64,000 bases of DNA from DASSBG01 sp035699085 (lineage in GTDB: Bacteria; Pseudomonadota; Gammaproteobacteria; Xanthomonadales; Rhodanobacteraceae), in the NCBI GenBank assembly GCA_035699085.1, contig DASSBG010000031.1, forward strand, positions 6,151 through 70,150. Direction: 5' to 3'. Below, piece after piece: positions 31,101 through 39,839 of this stretch. A program made the position numbers and the translations under genes. The notes below the pieces were generated by a model. That model was not told the DNA's origin. It worked only from the letters and a program-made list of their open reading frames with translations, and did no database searches. Position 1 is the first letter of the stretch. Every line of letters starts with the position of its first letter.

Positions 31101-34053
31101 CAAGGAACCAGAATCTGCCGGACGCTTCGATCCAATCGCTTCTCAGCTTGTCGACGTCAACGTGACGGATGGCTTGCGGGGCGTAGTTCTGCGACAAGCG
31201 CTTTTCCAGCGCTTCGTATTCCTCTAGGAGCAAAGTCGCTCGTTGCGTCGCCGCCCGAATCGTTTTCAGCACCGGCGAGAAAGCGAAACGGAGATCCACG
31301 CCATGTGCGTCCGGTAAGAACCGGACAAACTGCAGTAACTTGCCGGCAACAAGCGTCGAACCACCTACGGACAACCCGGTGTTCCGCACCACCCTGGCGC
31401 ACGCCTCATCGCACGCCCTGAGAGTACCTAGCACCTTGCGGGCCGTTCCCACTACGGATTCCTGCCAAGCATTGGACCATTCCGTCCGCGTCAGTAGTGT
31501 CATCCGCGCGCCGACGCCTTCGGCGGCACTGCGATTCAAGTCTAGACGTTGGGCAACTTGGCGAAGCTGCGCCATGTGTGCTGCGTCATGTTCGGTACCG
31601 TCAGGCCATGACAGCCGGGGCGTCATCGGCTTCGCATCGCGCACGACGCGGCCGATGGCTTCGTGAACCGACCAGCCGTTAGACCAGCGCTTGTGGAGTA
31701 CGGAGACCACACGATTGAGGCGGTCGCGAAGCGCGCGAACCTTCTCTGCCTGCGTGTTCCAGTCCGCCTCCGTAAGCGTGTCACGGGACGTCCAAGCGCG
31801 ATCAAGCTGCTTCAGCACGTGCGATTTGGAGGATTTGCTCGAGTGCAGTTCCAGGCAAAACTGGCCAATCCCCTTGTCCTCCAAGCGGCGCTTGACGACA
31901 TCCAGCGCAGCCATCTTTTCTGCGACAAACAGCACACGCCGTCCCAGTGCCAAGTTGTGCGCGATCATGTTAGCAATGGTTTGCGACTTGCCCGTTCCGG
32001 GCGGCCCGTCCAGAACGAAGTTATGTCCTTGGGCCGACGCCACGACGGCCGCCAGCTGGGAGGAATCCGCAGGCAAGGGCGTGAACAGCTCAGCTGGTTC
32101 GATGGCGGTGTCCAGTTTTTTGGGCTCAGGAAAGCTGCCCACCGTTTCCAGCGACGACCCACCAATTTTGTGGTGCAGCAGGTGTCGCACCACGTCATTT
32201 TTCATCAACTGGTCGGAGCGATCGATAAGGTCGCGCCACATGAGGTACTTGGAGAAGGAGAAGGTGCCTAGCACCACATCGGTCGTGACCTCGAATCCTG
32301 GTATGTCGCGCACCGCGCGCCGAACGATGTTCCAAATCCTCTCGACATCGATACCACTCTGATCGGTCGGAAGATCACCTTCCAAACCGTGAATATTTAG
32401 CCTGAAGTCGTGACGTAGGAGCTCCAACAGCGTGAGATTGAAACGGGGCTCGTCATCCAGCATGGACATTTTCACGCCGGAGAGCACGCTGCGCCGCTCC
32501 AGCTTCACCGGCACCAAAATCAAGGGCGCATTGTAAGTTTTGGGGTCATCTGGGGCCTTTTTCCAGCGCAGAAAGCCAATAGCCAAGAAGAGCGTGTTGG
32601 AGCCGCCTTCTTCAAGGTCCGTACGGGCCTTGCGGTACAGTTCGATGAGCGTGTTATCAAGCTTGCCCTTCTCCATCCGCGAGAGCACCTCATGGCGCGC
32701 CATGGCCTGGTGGGCAGCCTCGTCCTCGAGGTTCTCCCGATTGCGCTTCTCGTAGATCTGGCTATCCCGGCCGCCAACGTTCAGCTCGGGCACTGGAACG
32801 ATGCGAACACTCTTGCTGGCCGCGAGAACGTCCTCAAGTCCAGCTGGATCTGGACACACCAGGCGGATGGCCTTGCCCGGTTGTGGAAGATGCAGCAAGC
32901 GGTTGCGTGTGGTCAGGTCGAGCAGTTTGCGTTGCCAGAGCTCAAGCTTGTCCGCCGGCGTAGCGGGTGCTTCCTCGACGTCGATGTCGAAACTGGGCAG
33001 CGCGGGCGCGGATTCCAGCGCCTCGCTCGCTTTTGGTGCCGGCTCTTCCTTAGGTTCGCCGGCCTGCCGGGTGGTCACCGTTAGCGGACGCAGTCTCTGC
33101 ATGCGTGCCCGGCGTACGTCCACTGCCATCACGAAGTTTTCGTCAGTCAGGTGACGCTTGGCAATATGCACGGCGTGACTGAAGCCTGGCGCGGGCGACT
33201 GCGTAGCTAGTGTTGTCTCGAACACGAGCAGTTCCTGCAGCTCGATGCGCTTGCGGATCGCGGAAACATCCTCGTTGAGAATCTGTGCAAATTCCTGCGG
33301 CTGCAGCCATGTGCCCGTAAACGCATGGTCTTTGGTCAGCAGAACGACAGGGTTCAGACCGGCCTGCTCAAGTGCTGCAGCAAACAGCAGCGCGGTATCC
33401 AGACATGTGCCGACGCTTCCATCAAGCACCTGCGACGGCGACCGAATCTTTTGTCCCTCGTACTCGAAGCTTGCGGGCGGCAATACGTAGCTAATTTGAT
33501 ACCCACATACCGCCGACCATACCGCTGACGCCAATTCCCACGGGCGCTGCCGGGAACCATCCTTATAGCCATCGATGCCATCCGGCCTTCCTGCACGACG
33601 CAGAACGTCTGACACATCCTTGAGAACCTTGTCGACGGCCGGATCGTTGGGAGTGCAGAACGCAGCGAGCAACTCAGGCATGCTGGCCGCTCCGCCCCAT
33701 TCGTTATGAGCGAGAAGCTCCACCGGAAAGGCGCGCTCCGCCAGGATAGAGGCACTCGAACGCAGGCGGACGTGGACCGATGCTTGCATGCTCTCGGAAA
33801 GGTCCGCCAGATACCCTTCCTTGAGTTGGACGTCGCGGTCGGGCAGCGTGATAGAGGCTTCAGCGCTCAGGCGGTCGATGCGCCACGTTTTGGACGCCGC
33901 AAACGGGAGACTAGGCTCTAGCTCAAGAACCAAATTGTCGAGACTTTCGTCGCTATCGTTCGTGATCGTCAGTTGCCGCAGAAGCGGTACGGCGTTCTGA
34001 TGCGACGCTAGCCCCAGCTTGGTGCTGACGGTTCCTTTGATCGAAATCCCCAT
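28147..34053 (-). CDS. Giant DUF4011 / SF1 helicase / PD-(D/E)xK nuclease / DUF3320 protein, candidate defence gene
   Basis: A 1968-residue multidomain protein. Approximate order: N-terminal beta domain (1-150); transglutaminase-like domain (about 190-260, GTCLDTALLFAAALEQAG and KDHAFTG); DUF4011 (from about 369, LWQRKLLDLTTRNRLLHL); SF1 helicase with Walker A DGPPGTGKS (near 681), Walker B VIFDEASQ (near 1314) and the C-terminal motif ERDLIILGIGFG; MTES_1575-like PD-(D/E)xK nuclease (about 1605-1700, RFRIDLGVV, GVECDGATYH, RDRDK); DUF3320 (about 1810-1910). AGGGA five to nine bases before the ATG is the ribosome site. Proteins of this build recur in defence islands. GC is visibly low (30 of 60 bases from 28201, against 47 of 60 in uvrA from 43081), consistent with transfer. 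Confidence 0.9.
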   Translation of the reverse strand: MGISIKGTVSTKLGLASHQNAVPLLRQLTITNDSDESLDNLVLELEPSLPFAASKTWRIDRLSAEASITLPDRDVQLKEGYLADLSESMQASVHVRLRSSASILAERAFPVELLAHNEWGGAASMPELLAAFCTPNDPAVDKVLKDVSDVLRRAGRPDGIDGYKDGSRQRPWELASAVWSAVCGYQISYVLPPASFEYEGQKIRSPSQVLDGSVGTCLDTALLFAAALEQAGLNPVVLLTKDHAFTGTWLQPQEFAQILNEDVSAIRKRIELQELLVFETTLATQSPAPGFSHAVHIAKRHLTDENFVMAVDVRRARMQRLRPLTVTTRQAGEPKEEPAPKASEALESAPALPSFDIDVEEAPATPADKLELWQRKLLDLTTRNRLLHLPQPGKAIRLVCPDPAGLEDVLAASKSVRIVPVPELNVGGRDSQIYEKRNRENLEDEAAHQAMARHEVLSRMEKGKLDNTLIELYRKARTDLEEGGSNTLFLAIGFLRWKKAPDDPKTYNAPLILVPVKLERRSVLSGVKMSMLDDEPRFNLTLLELLRHDFRLNIHGLEGDLPTDQSGIDVERIWNIVRRAVRDIPGFEVTTDVVLGTFSFSKYLMWRDLIDRSDQLMKNDVVRHLLHHKIGGSSLETVGSFPEPKKLDTAIEPAELFTPLPADSSQLAAVVASAQGHNFVLDGPPGTGKSQTIANMIAHNLALGRRVLFVAEKMAALDVVKRRLEDKGIGQFCLELHSSKSSKSHVLKQLDRAWTSRDTLTEADWNTQAEKVRALRDRLNRVVSVLHKRWSNGWSVHEAIGRVVRDAKPMTPRLSWPDGTEHDAAHMAQLRQVAQRLDLNRSAAEGVGARMTLLTRTEWSNAWQESVVGTARKVLGTLRACDEACARVVRNTGLSVGGSTLVAGKLLQFVRFLPDAHGVDLRFAFSPVLKTIRAATQRATLLLEEYEALEKRLSQNYAPQAIRHVDVDKLRSDWIEASGRFWFLATLGKKKVAKALGATVGTVGIPDVEADLPQLTAMKALVVKIDALDRDLRDVPGWAVLGTDTTRMASATKLAESLRANLIPLAGSPEQLVELRREVQQLVVDGNDLLASDGEVAEAIGQLTRSYKMLFDATERFEKAAGGEIDLDKQVPELFSNAEAIIRNEKALNAWCSWRRVRQEAISCRLQPLVEGIEQGTLPDGSVAETFEVAYARWFASKAIDAEPLLCHFVSAEHQSDIDTYTKAVDELADLTTAYIRSKLSGEIPDKNGVTRCSGFGILKHELQKQRKHKPVRQLAEEMGPDFTTLAPCMLMSPLSIAQYLPADHDLFDLVIFDEASQIAPWDAVGAIARGKQVVVAGDPNQMPPTSFFNRGNSAGTDDTEDDLESILTECKAAGIPEHGLTWHYRSRHESLITFSNYRYYGGSLITFPAADTRPSAVSWRKVDGTYAPGKGGSRNQREAKAMVHEVVKRLTTPAFIASGQSIGIITLNSQQQELVDDLLDQARREHREIEPFFKGDLPEPVVVKNLETMQGDERDLIILGIGFGPTEPDANAMSMNFGPLNREGGWRRLNVAITRARREMIVFTSFEPSMIDLNRTSARAVHDLRHFIEFADQGPKAITAAVRGSVGDYDSPFEQFVANGLRAKGWETHPQIGVSRFRIDLGVVHPDRPGDYLVGVECDGATYHSAATARDRDKVRSEILRGLGWHLVRVWSTEWWVDREGALERLHLAISAELDDQRTKVAEIERVREVEAAAAAKAAEAEGAAIAERDIESTPDEDNGNDYIPDSEIAESQHDSEAEPMRLVACGPSDYVETSIEQIYSKTDLSDLESSIRPDSFHDESYNATLETLIQRVLEQEAPILDKVLVERIARVHGFKRSGRLIRERVLALAERHFHFQSEPEADRGDFVWLTADDPERWNTFRVPKQDKDVRVIEEVPREEIIAAAHSISSENLVLEIARVFGIRRLSATAKERIVRILSSHLAISCP

Positions 34054-34087
34054 GATCCCTGTCCCTTTGACACTCTTTTACGTCACA

Positions 34088-34093
34088 ATCATA
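34088..34093 (-). promoter_or_regulatory. Possible -10 element of the helicase gene
   Basis: On the minus strand the hexamer TATGAT lies about 35 bases upstream of the helicase ATG in a locally AT-rich stretch. No good TTGACA match is found at 17 bases, so the assignment is tentative. Confidence 0.4.
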
Positions 34094-34222
34094 GTGCGAT
34101 TAAGCGAAAGTTACGAACGCGCTGGGACATACGTTCCTGCGGACTGAGCCGGTCCGGACACCGCTGGAACTGATGCTAAGGATCAAACGTTCTCCATCTC
34201 CCGCGCCATTCCGTCTCCCCTG

Positions 34223-34302
34223 CCCGCCCGAATCTTCTTCATGATCGCGATAAACCCGACGAGATTCCGGATTCTGCCTTCGGCAGCTCCGGAATGACGG
34301 CA
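34223..34302. repeat. GTCATTCCGG-type interspersed repeat, right of the helicase gene
   Basis: Part of the 334-base gap between the helicase start and ssrA. It contains AATCTTCTTCATGATCGCG, GATTCCGGATTCTGCCTTCG and GCTCCGGAATGACGG. The last word is the reverse complement of the start of the element at 27896, so the helicase gene is bracketed by inverted copies of one repeat family. The remaining gap holds the ssrA upstream region, with TACAAT at 34358-34363 as a possible -10. Confidence 0.6.
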
Positions 34303-34387
34303 AAAGTGCTGCGAATCCCGCTTCGCGCCCCTTGCGCCGCCCGGCCCTGCCCCCATGTACAATGACGTAGCTCGACAATCGTTCCCC

Positions 34388-34741
<354 letters not shown>

Positions 34742-34747
34742 ATTCGA

Positions 34748-34780
34748 AGCCCCGACCGGTTTGCCGGCCGGGGCTTTTCC
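34748..34780 (+). terminator. Rho-independent terminator after ssrA
   Basis: The stem AGCCCCGACCGG with CCGGCCGGGGCT (one internal mismatch) has a TTTG loop and is followed by TTTTCCTTT. It starts seven bases after the tmRNA CCA end. It also faces the end of the leftward sulfatase-like gene. Confidence 0.85.
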
Positions 34781-34819
34781 TTTCCCGCCCGGAACCCGGC
34801 ACCGGGCGTGCCCAGGCCG

Positions 34820-37405
34820 TCACCTGGTGGCGGCGATGGGTCCGCTGTCGGCCGGCACCGTGCGCGGCCTGGTCACGAGCCGGGGAAAGGCGACCGAGAA
34901 CCAGTCGCAGTCCATCTTGCCGTTACCGTTGTCGACGCTGACCCGCAGCCTCGTCGCACCGCGGGTGTCGATCGTGAGCGGCTGGTGCGGGTTGCGGTCG
35001 ACCACGAAGCGGGGCGTGACGGGCGTGCCGTCAAGGCTGACGGTGACGCCGACGATGCCGGTATCGTCCCGGGTGCGACAGGAGCCGACCAGCGGGTTGA
35101 TCATCGGCGCCAGCGTCAGGCTCGCCACGTGGCTGACGTCGAAGTCGGCCCAGACCGGCTTCTGGTTGTCGGGCTGCATCAGGATGCGGTCGCCGCGGTT
35201 GATCTCGATGGGCCCATAGGCGCGCTGCCGCTGCACGATGTTGTCGTACATGAAGGCGGCGTTGATGGAGCTGCTTGAGCCGGCGGGCAACGCGCGCATC
35301 CGCACCACGCCGGGCGCCGGCTCGCGCGCCGCGGGCACGCTGGCAAGCCCGAAGGCCTTGCTGAAATCCAGTCGCTGCCCCGGCCGGGCCTTGGCCAGCG
35401 CCGACAACATCGCACCGCACTGCCGCGACCTCAGCTCGATGTCTCCACCGGAGCGCACCTGCCCGAGGCTGGCCCAGGCACCGCCCGGGGCGATCCAGTC
35501 CAGCGCCAGCCGGCGCTCGCCGGCGTCGTTCCAGAACGGCGTCGCCTTGAACACGCTGCGGCCCTGGATGCCTGCGCGGGCAACCCATTTCCCCTCGCTG
35601 CCGCGCAACATCAGTTGCGCATGGGCCGTGCGCTTGCCGACGAACACCAGCAAACTCCGCCCGTCGGCGATGCTGCGAGCACGATAGCCGGCGTATTTGA
35701 CCGGGATGGTGGTTCCGTCGATTTCCAGCCCCTCGCCGTTCCAGCCGATCAGGCGGTTGTCCCGGCACAGCTCGAGTTGGGGCCGGCGGCGCCACAGGTC
35801 CTGCCGCAGGACCTCCACGGCCAGCGCGCTGTCGGGCAAGCGAGTGCCGGTTGCGTGGCTGCCGCCGCGGTCCGCGCCGGCCATGAACTTCACGTTGGAC
35901 TTCACGCCCATCCGTGCCAGCACCGTCGGCGCGACATCCATGTGGTACATGCGCGCCGGGCGCTCGCCCTGGCCTGCGTTGAGGATCATCAGGAACGGCT
36001 GGCGCTGGTCGTCGGGCGGGTAGAGCCGCGAGGCGGTGTTGTACATCGCGATGTGGTCGCCCATGACCACCACCACCGTGTCGGCGAACTGCGGTTCTGC
36101 CGACAGCTCGTCGATGAAGTGGCCGAGCAACTGGTCGGCGCAATGCACGGCGTCCAGCATCGGGTTGTCGATGGCGGCGTAGTGCCTGCACTCAGGCATC
36201 ACGAAGCCTTCCGGGCGATGGGTATCGACGGTCTCCACCACGATGCTGAAGGGCTTGTCCTGCTGCTCCTTGCGCTTGTAGGTCGCCAGCGCCTGGCGGT
36301 ACAGGTCGTCGTCGTGCAGGCCCCAGCCTTCGGTCGGCAGATCGCCATCGTGCAGGGCCTCGATTTCGCGGCTCCCCAGGGTGTGGTCATAGCCATGCAG
36401 GGCGAACAGCGCGCGCTTGTCCGTGAAACCGAGATCGGCGCCGCTGAGCACCGTCTGGTCGTAACCCGCCGCGTGCAGCACGTCGCCGAAACAGGCGAGT
36501 TCCGGGTGGAACGTTGCCTTGCCGGTGGCGTCATTGCCGGGCACGAAATGCAGGGTGTCGACGTTGGCGGTGCCGAACACGCTGTTGATCAAGAACGGCG
36601 CACCACATTGCGAAGAGAAAAGGCCGGAGATCGTGTAGGTGGCGCCGGGAAAGGTCCGGAAGCCGGTGAAATCCAGCCCCTGTTTGCGCAGTCGGTTGAC
36701 GTTCGGCATCAGGCCAGGGAAGCGCTGGTCGTCCAGATAGCTGCGCTCGATGGATTCAAGGTAAATCCAGACCACATTGCGCCCCGGCTGCGCCTGCACC
36801 GACTCCGGGTCGCTCGGGTCACGCTCGACAAGCGCGCGGATGCGGTCGCCGGCGTGGGCGGCCTCCCGGCGCACCTGCTCCACATGGTCGTAATACTGCG
36901 CCAGCCGCCGCGGCGGCGCGTCGATCCGCAATCCAACGTAAAAGAAGAACAGCGCAGGCAGCAGCCACCACAGATGCCGCGGCGCACGCACGGCAAGCCG
37001 CAGCACCGCAAAGGCGAACGCCAGGCAAACGACCAGGCCGACGATCACAAGCAGCGTGCCCACCGGCATGACGCTGATCGCGGTGGTGAAGTTTTCGCTG
37101 TTGAAGTGGGCGAAAAAGCGTTCGTTGAAGGAACTGGCCTGGATGAACCACGACACCGCGTCGGCGAAGGCCAGGAACAGCAGACCGAACCACGCCAGCA
37201 GCGCCAGCCAGCCGATGCGCCAGCCCAGGCTGCGGCAGGCGAGCACGCAGCCCAGCGAGGTCAGCAGCGCCGCAAGAATTTCGCGCAGCGCCCGCGAATG
37301 GCTGTAGGGATCGACCGCATTGGCCAGCCACACGGCCAGCACGATCCACGGCAACGCCAGCAACAGCGTCTGCCATGCGACGGCAAGCATTCCCTTTCGC
37401 AGCAT
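34820..37405 (-). CDS. LTA synthase / OpgB-like phosphoglycerol transferase (sulfatase fold)
   Basis: An 861-residue membrane enzyme. About five N-terminal helices (residues 1-160) precede a periplasmic alkaline-phosphatase/sulfatase domain (about 215-530). Signature segments are NVVWIYLESIERSYLD (first metal ligand), FPGATYTISGLFSSQCG with the nucleophile threonine, and VVVVMGDHIAMYN with the second metal pair. Such enzymes move phosphoglycerol from phosphatidylglycerol to acceptors such as periplasmic glucans. A long C-terminal extension (530-861) of beta-rich character is unusual for the family and may hold a substrate or surface domain. The start at 37405 has AGGGA six to ten bases upstream. 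Confidence 0.85.
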   Translation of the reverse strand: MLRKGMLAVAWQTLLLALPWIVLAVWLANAVDPYSHSRALREILAALLTSLGCVLACRSLGWRIGWLALLAWFGLLFLAFADAVSWFIQASSFNERFFAHFNSENFTTAISVMPVGTLLVIVGLVVCLAFAFAVLRLAVRAPRHLWWLLPALFFFYVGLRIDAPPRRLAQYYDHVEQVRREAAHAGDRIRALVERDPSDPESVQAQPGRNVVWIYLESIERSYLDDQRFPGLMPNVNRLRKQGLDFTGFRTFPGATYTISGLFSSQCGAPFLINSVFGTANVDTLHFVPGNDATGKATFHPELACFGDVLHAAGYDQTVLSGADLGFTDKRALFALHGYDHTLGSREIEALHDGDLPTEGWGLHDDDLYRQALATYKRKEQQDKPFSIVVETVDTHRPEGFVMPECRHYAAIDNPMLDAVHCADQLLGHFIDELSAEPQFADTVVVVMGDHIAMYNTASRLYPPDDQRQPFLMILNAGQGERPARMYHMDVAPTVLARMGVKSNVKFMAGADRGGSHATGTRLPDSALAVEVLRQDLWRRRPQLELCRDNRLIGWNGEGLEIDGTTIPVKYAGYRARSIADGRSLLVFVGKRTAHAQLMLRGSEGKWVARAGIQGRSVFKATPFWNDAGERRLALDWIAPGGAWASLGQVRSGGDIELRSRQCGAMLSALAKARPGQRLDFSKAFGLASVPAAREPAPGVVRMRALPAGSSSSINAAFMYDNIVQRQRAYGPIEINRGDRILMQPDNQKPVWADFDVSHVASLTLAPMINPLVGSCRTRDDTGIVGVTVSLDGTPVTPRFVVDRNPHQPLTIDTRGATRLRVSVDNGNGKMDCDWFSVAFPRLVTRPRTVPADSGPIAATR

Positions 37406-37546
37406 TTTCGGTCCCTTGAGCGTGCCCCGATGCAAATGGTAGCGCCCACGGCCACACCGCGCGAACCGCAACCGCTCGCAGTGGGCCCGCGCAACACGCG
37501 CACCGTCCTGACCCGCGGCGCGCTGAAGGCCCCGTGCCGCCGGGCC

Positions 37547-39154
37547 TCAGCTGGCGCGCAGGTGGCGCGGGCGCAGCCCGGCGGCGAGCAAGGTGCCGGC
37601 GTAGGCGGCAAGGCCGGCGGCGACCAGCGCGACCAGGTGCCAGACGCGGGTCCAGGTCGGCACCGTCGTCCAGTGCGGCCACAGCCAACGCCCGGCCAGC
37701 AGCACCGCGACCATCACCGCGCAGGCCAGCAGCACGCGGCCCAGATGCAGCGCCCAGCCGGGCTGGCGCCGATAGACCCCGGCGCGCTTCAGCCAGCGCC
37801 ACAGCAACAGGCAGTTGATATAGCTTGAGGCCGCGCCGGCGAAGCCCAGCGCCATGTGCAGGCCCGGTACCTGCGCGATCGCGGCAAGCCAGCCGGCCTG
37901 GTGCAATCCCGGCGGCGCCCACAGCTCGAACAGCAGCGCGATGAAGGCAACATTGAGCAGCATGTTGGCGACCAGCGCGACGATCGCGGCGCGCACCGGC
38001 GTGCGCGTGTCCTGGCGCGAATAGAACGCCGGCAGCAGCACCTTGACCAGCGCGTAGGCCGGCAGGCCGCAACTGAAGGCCAACACCGACAGGCTGGCCA
38101 TGCGCGTGTCAAAGGCGGTGAACTGGCCGTGCTGGAACAGCGTCGCGACCAGCGGCGTGGCGAGCAAAAGCAGCGCGAACATCGCCGGCAGCGCGATCAG
38201 CAGGGAGAAGCGCAAGCCCCAGTCCAACGCCCGCGAGAAACCCTCCCGGTCGGTCCCGACATGATGGCGCGACAGCGCCGGCAGGATCACCGTGCCCAGC
38301 GCCACGGCAAACACGCCCAGCGGCAGCTCGAGGAAGCGCGTCGACTGCGACACCCAACTCTGCGAGCCGGTAATGAGCAGCGAGGCGATGATGGTGTCCA
38401 GCAGCAGGTTCACCTGCGCCACCGACGAACCCAGCAGAGTCGGCAGCATCAGCCGCATGATCTTGCGCACGCCGGCGTCGCGCCCGCCCCAGCGCGGCCG
38501 CACCAGCAGCCCGAGGCTGCGCAGCGACGGCAGCAGGAACAGCAGCTGCAGCAGGCCGGCGAGCAGGATCGCCCAGCCCATGGCCATGATCGGCGTGCCC
38601 AGCCGCGGCGCCAGCCACAACGCGCCAGCGATCATGCACAGGTTGAGGATGACCGGTGCCAGCGCCGGCAGTGCGAAGCGCGAGAAGCTGTTGAGGGCGC
38701 CGCCGACCAGTGCCGTCAACGACACGAACCAGAGGAAGGGGAACGTCAGCCGCAGCAGGTCCGAGGTCAGCGCCAGCTTGTCCGGCTGGTCCAGCGAGCC
38801 GGGCGCGAAAACCATGGCGACCTGCGGCGCAAACAGCACGCCCAGCGCGACCACCACCAGCAGCACCGCGCCGAGCGTGCCGGCGGCGCGCGCCGTCAGC
38901 GCCTGCAGCTCGGCGTGGCTGCGGGTTTCCTTGAACTCCGTGAAGACCGGCACGAAGGCGGTCGAGAACGAGCCTTCGGCGAACAGCCGGCGCATGAAGC
39001 TCGGAATGCGGAAGGCGATCCAGAATGCGTCGGTGGCCGCGCTGGCGCCGAAGGTCGTGTTGATGGCGATGTCGCGGGCCAGCCCCAGCACGCGCGAGAC
39101 CGACGTCATCGAACTGAACGACAGGACGCCGCGAAGGAGGCTGGGGGTTTTCAC
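37547..39154 (-). CDS. murJ: Lipid II flippase MurJ (MviN)
   Basis: A 535-residue polytopic membrane protein, essential for moving lipid II across the inner membrane in peptidoglycan synthesis. The N-terminus VKTPSLLRGVLSFSSMTSVSRVLGLARD is the family pattern. FRIPSFMRRLFAEGSFSTAFVP is the MurJ signature with its critical arginines, and 14 hydrophobic segments can be counted. I start at the GTG at 39154, which gives the conserved length. A GGGACCG heptamer array lies directly upstream, so the usual ribosome-binding sequence is missing. It is divergent from rpsT, a common pairing in gammaproteobacteria. Confidence 0.95.
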   Translation of the reverse strand: MKTPSLLRGVLSFSSMTSVSRVLGLARDIAINTTFGASAATDAFWIAFRIPSFMRRLFAEGSFSTAFVPVFTEFKETRSHAELQALTARAAGTLGAVLLVVVALGVLFAPQVAMVFAPGSLDQPDKLALTSDLLRLTFPFLWFVSLTALVGGALNSFSRFALPALAPVILNLCMIAGALWLAPRLGTPIMAMGWAILLAGLLQLLFLLPSLRSLGLLVRPRWGGRDAGVRKIMRLMLPTLLGSSVAQVNLLLDTIIASLLITGSQSWVSQSTRFLELPLGVFAVALGTVILPALSRHHVGTDREGFSRALDWGLRFSLLIALPAMFALLLLATPLVATLFQHGQFTAFDTRMASLSVLAFSCGLPAYALVKVLLPAFYSRQDTRTPVRAAIVALVANMLLNVAFIALLFELWAPPGLHQAGWLAAIAQVPGLHMALGFAGAASSYINCLLLWRWLKRAGVYRRQPGWALHLGRVLLACAVMVAVLLAGRWLWPHWTTVPTWTRVWHLVALVAAGLAAYAGTLLAAGLRPRHLRAS

Positions 39155-39292
39155 GTCGGGAACCGGGACCGGGACCCGGGACCCGGGATCCGGGACCCGG
39201 GAAGAGCGCGCACCAGCCGATGGTCGCGACACGGCCGCGCAGCGCGGATCGCGACGCGTCTGGTCCCTGGTCCCCGGTCCCCGGTCCCTGCA
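39155..39292. repeat. GGGACCG-type heptamer arrays between murJ and rpsT
   Basis: Two runs built from the heptamer GGGACCG or its complement: about 39158-39200 (GGAACCGGGACCGGGACCCG and further variants) and about 39261-39292. The first abuts the murJ start codon. These arrays fill most of the promoter space of two divergent essential genes. Confidence 0.8.
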
Positions 39293-39359
39293 TTGACGCA
39301 ATCGCCGATTTGCCGCATACTTGCCGCCTTTTACCGCCCAATTCGAACCGGAGTCACCC

Positions 39360-39623
39360 GTGGCCAACATCCAGTCCGCGAAAAAGCGCGCCCGTCAGTC
39401 CGAGAAGAACCGCATGCGCAACGCCAGCGCACGCTCGATGGTACGCAGTTCGCTGAAGAAAGTCGTGCTGGCGATCGAGGCGCAGGACAAGGCCGCGGCC
39501 GAAACCGCCTACCGCAGCGCCGTGCCGCTGATGGATCGCTACGCCGCCCGCGGCCTGATCCACAAGAACAAGGCCGCCCGGCACAAGAGCCGCCTGTCGG
39601 CGAAGATTCGCGCGCTGGCCTGA
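39360..39623 (+). CDS. rpsT: 30S ribosomal protein S20
   Basis: An 87-residue basic protein that binds 16S rRNA in the small subunit. The sequence VANIQSAKKRARQSEKNRMR, SMVRSSLKKVVLAIE and the C-terminal HKNKAARHKSRLSAKIRAL are diagnostic for S20. The start is a GTG at 39360, with GGAG seven to ten bases upstream; a non-ATG start is also seen in E. coli rpsT, where it is a regulatory feature. A strong terminator follows 23 bases after the stop. Confidence 0.97.
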   Translation: MANIQSAKKRARQSEKNRMRNASARSMVRSSLKKVVLAIEAQDKAAAETAYRSAVPLMDRYAARGLIHKNKAARHKSRLSAKIRALA

Positions 39624-39646
39624 TACCAGGCACCTGCGTCGCAACG

Positions 39647-39674
39647 AAAAAAGCCGGCCCACGCCGGCTTTTTT
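39647..39674. terminator. Bidirectional rho-independent terminator after rpsT
   Basis: A perfect 12-bp stem, AAAAAAGCCGGC and GCCGGCTTTTTT, with loop CCAC. The T-run on each strand lets it end both rpsT (plus) and obgE (minus, stop at 39840). Confidence 0.93.
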
Positions 39675-39839
39675 CATGCCCGCCGGATGCTCGGCGAGCC
39701 CTGCGGTTCGGCGTTGCGCCGTCGATGCCTGCCGTGCCGACGGTGGCCGCCGGCGGCATCAATCGTCGTCGCGCCGAACGCCGGCCCTGCCCTTCCTCCC
39801 AGTTGGCACCTGATGCCGGGCGCGTTTTGAGACTCCGTT

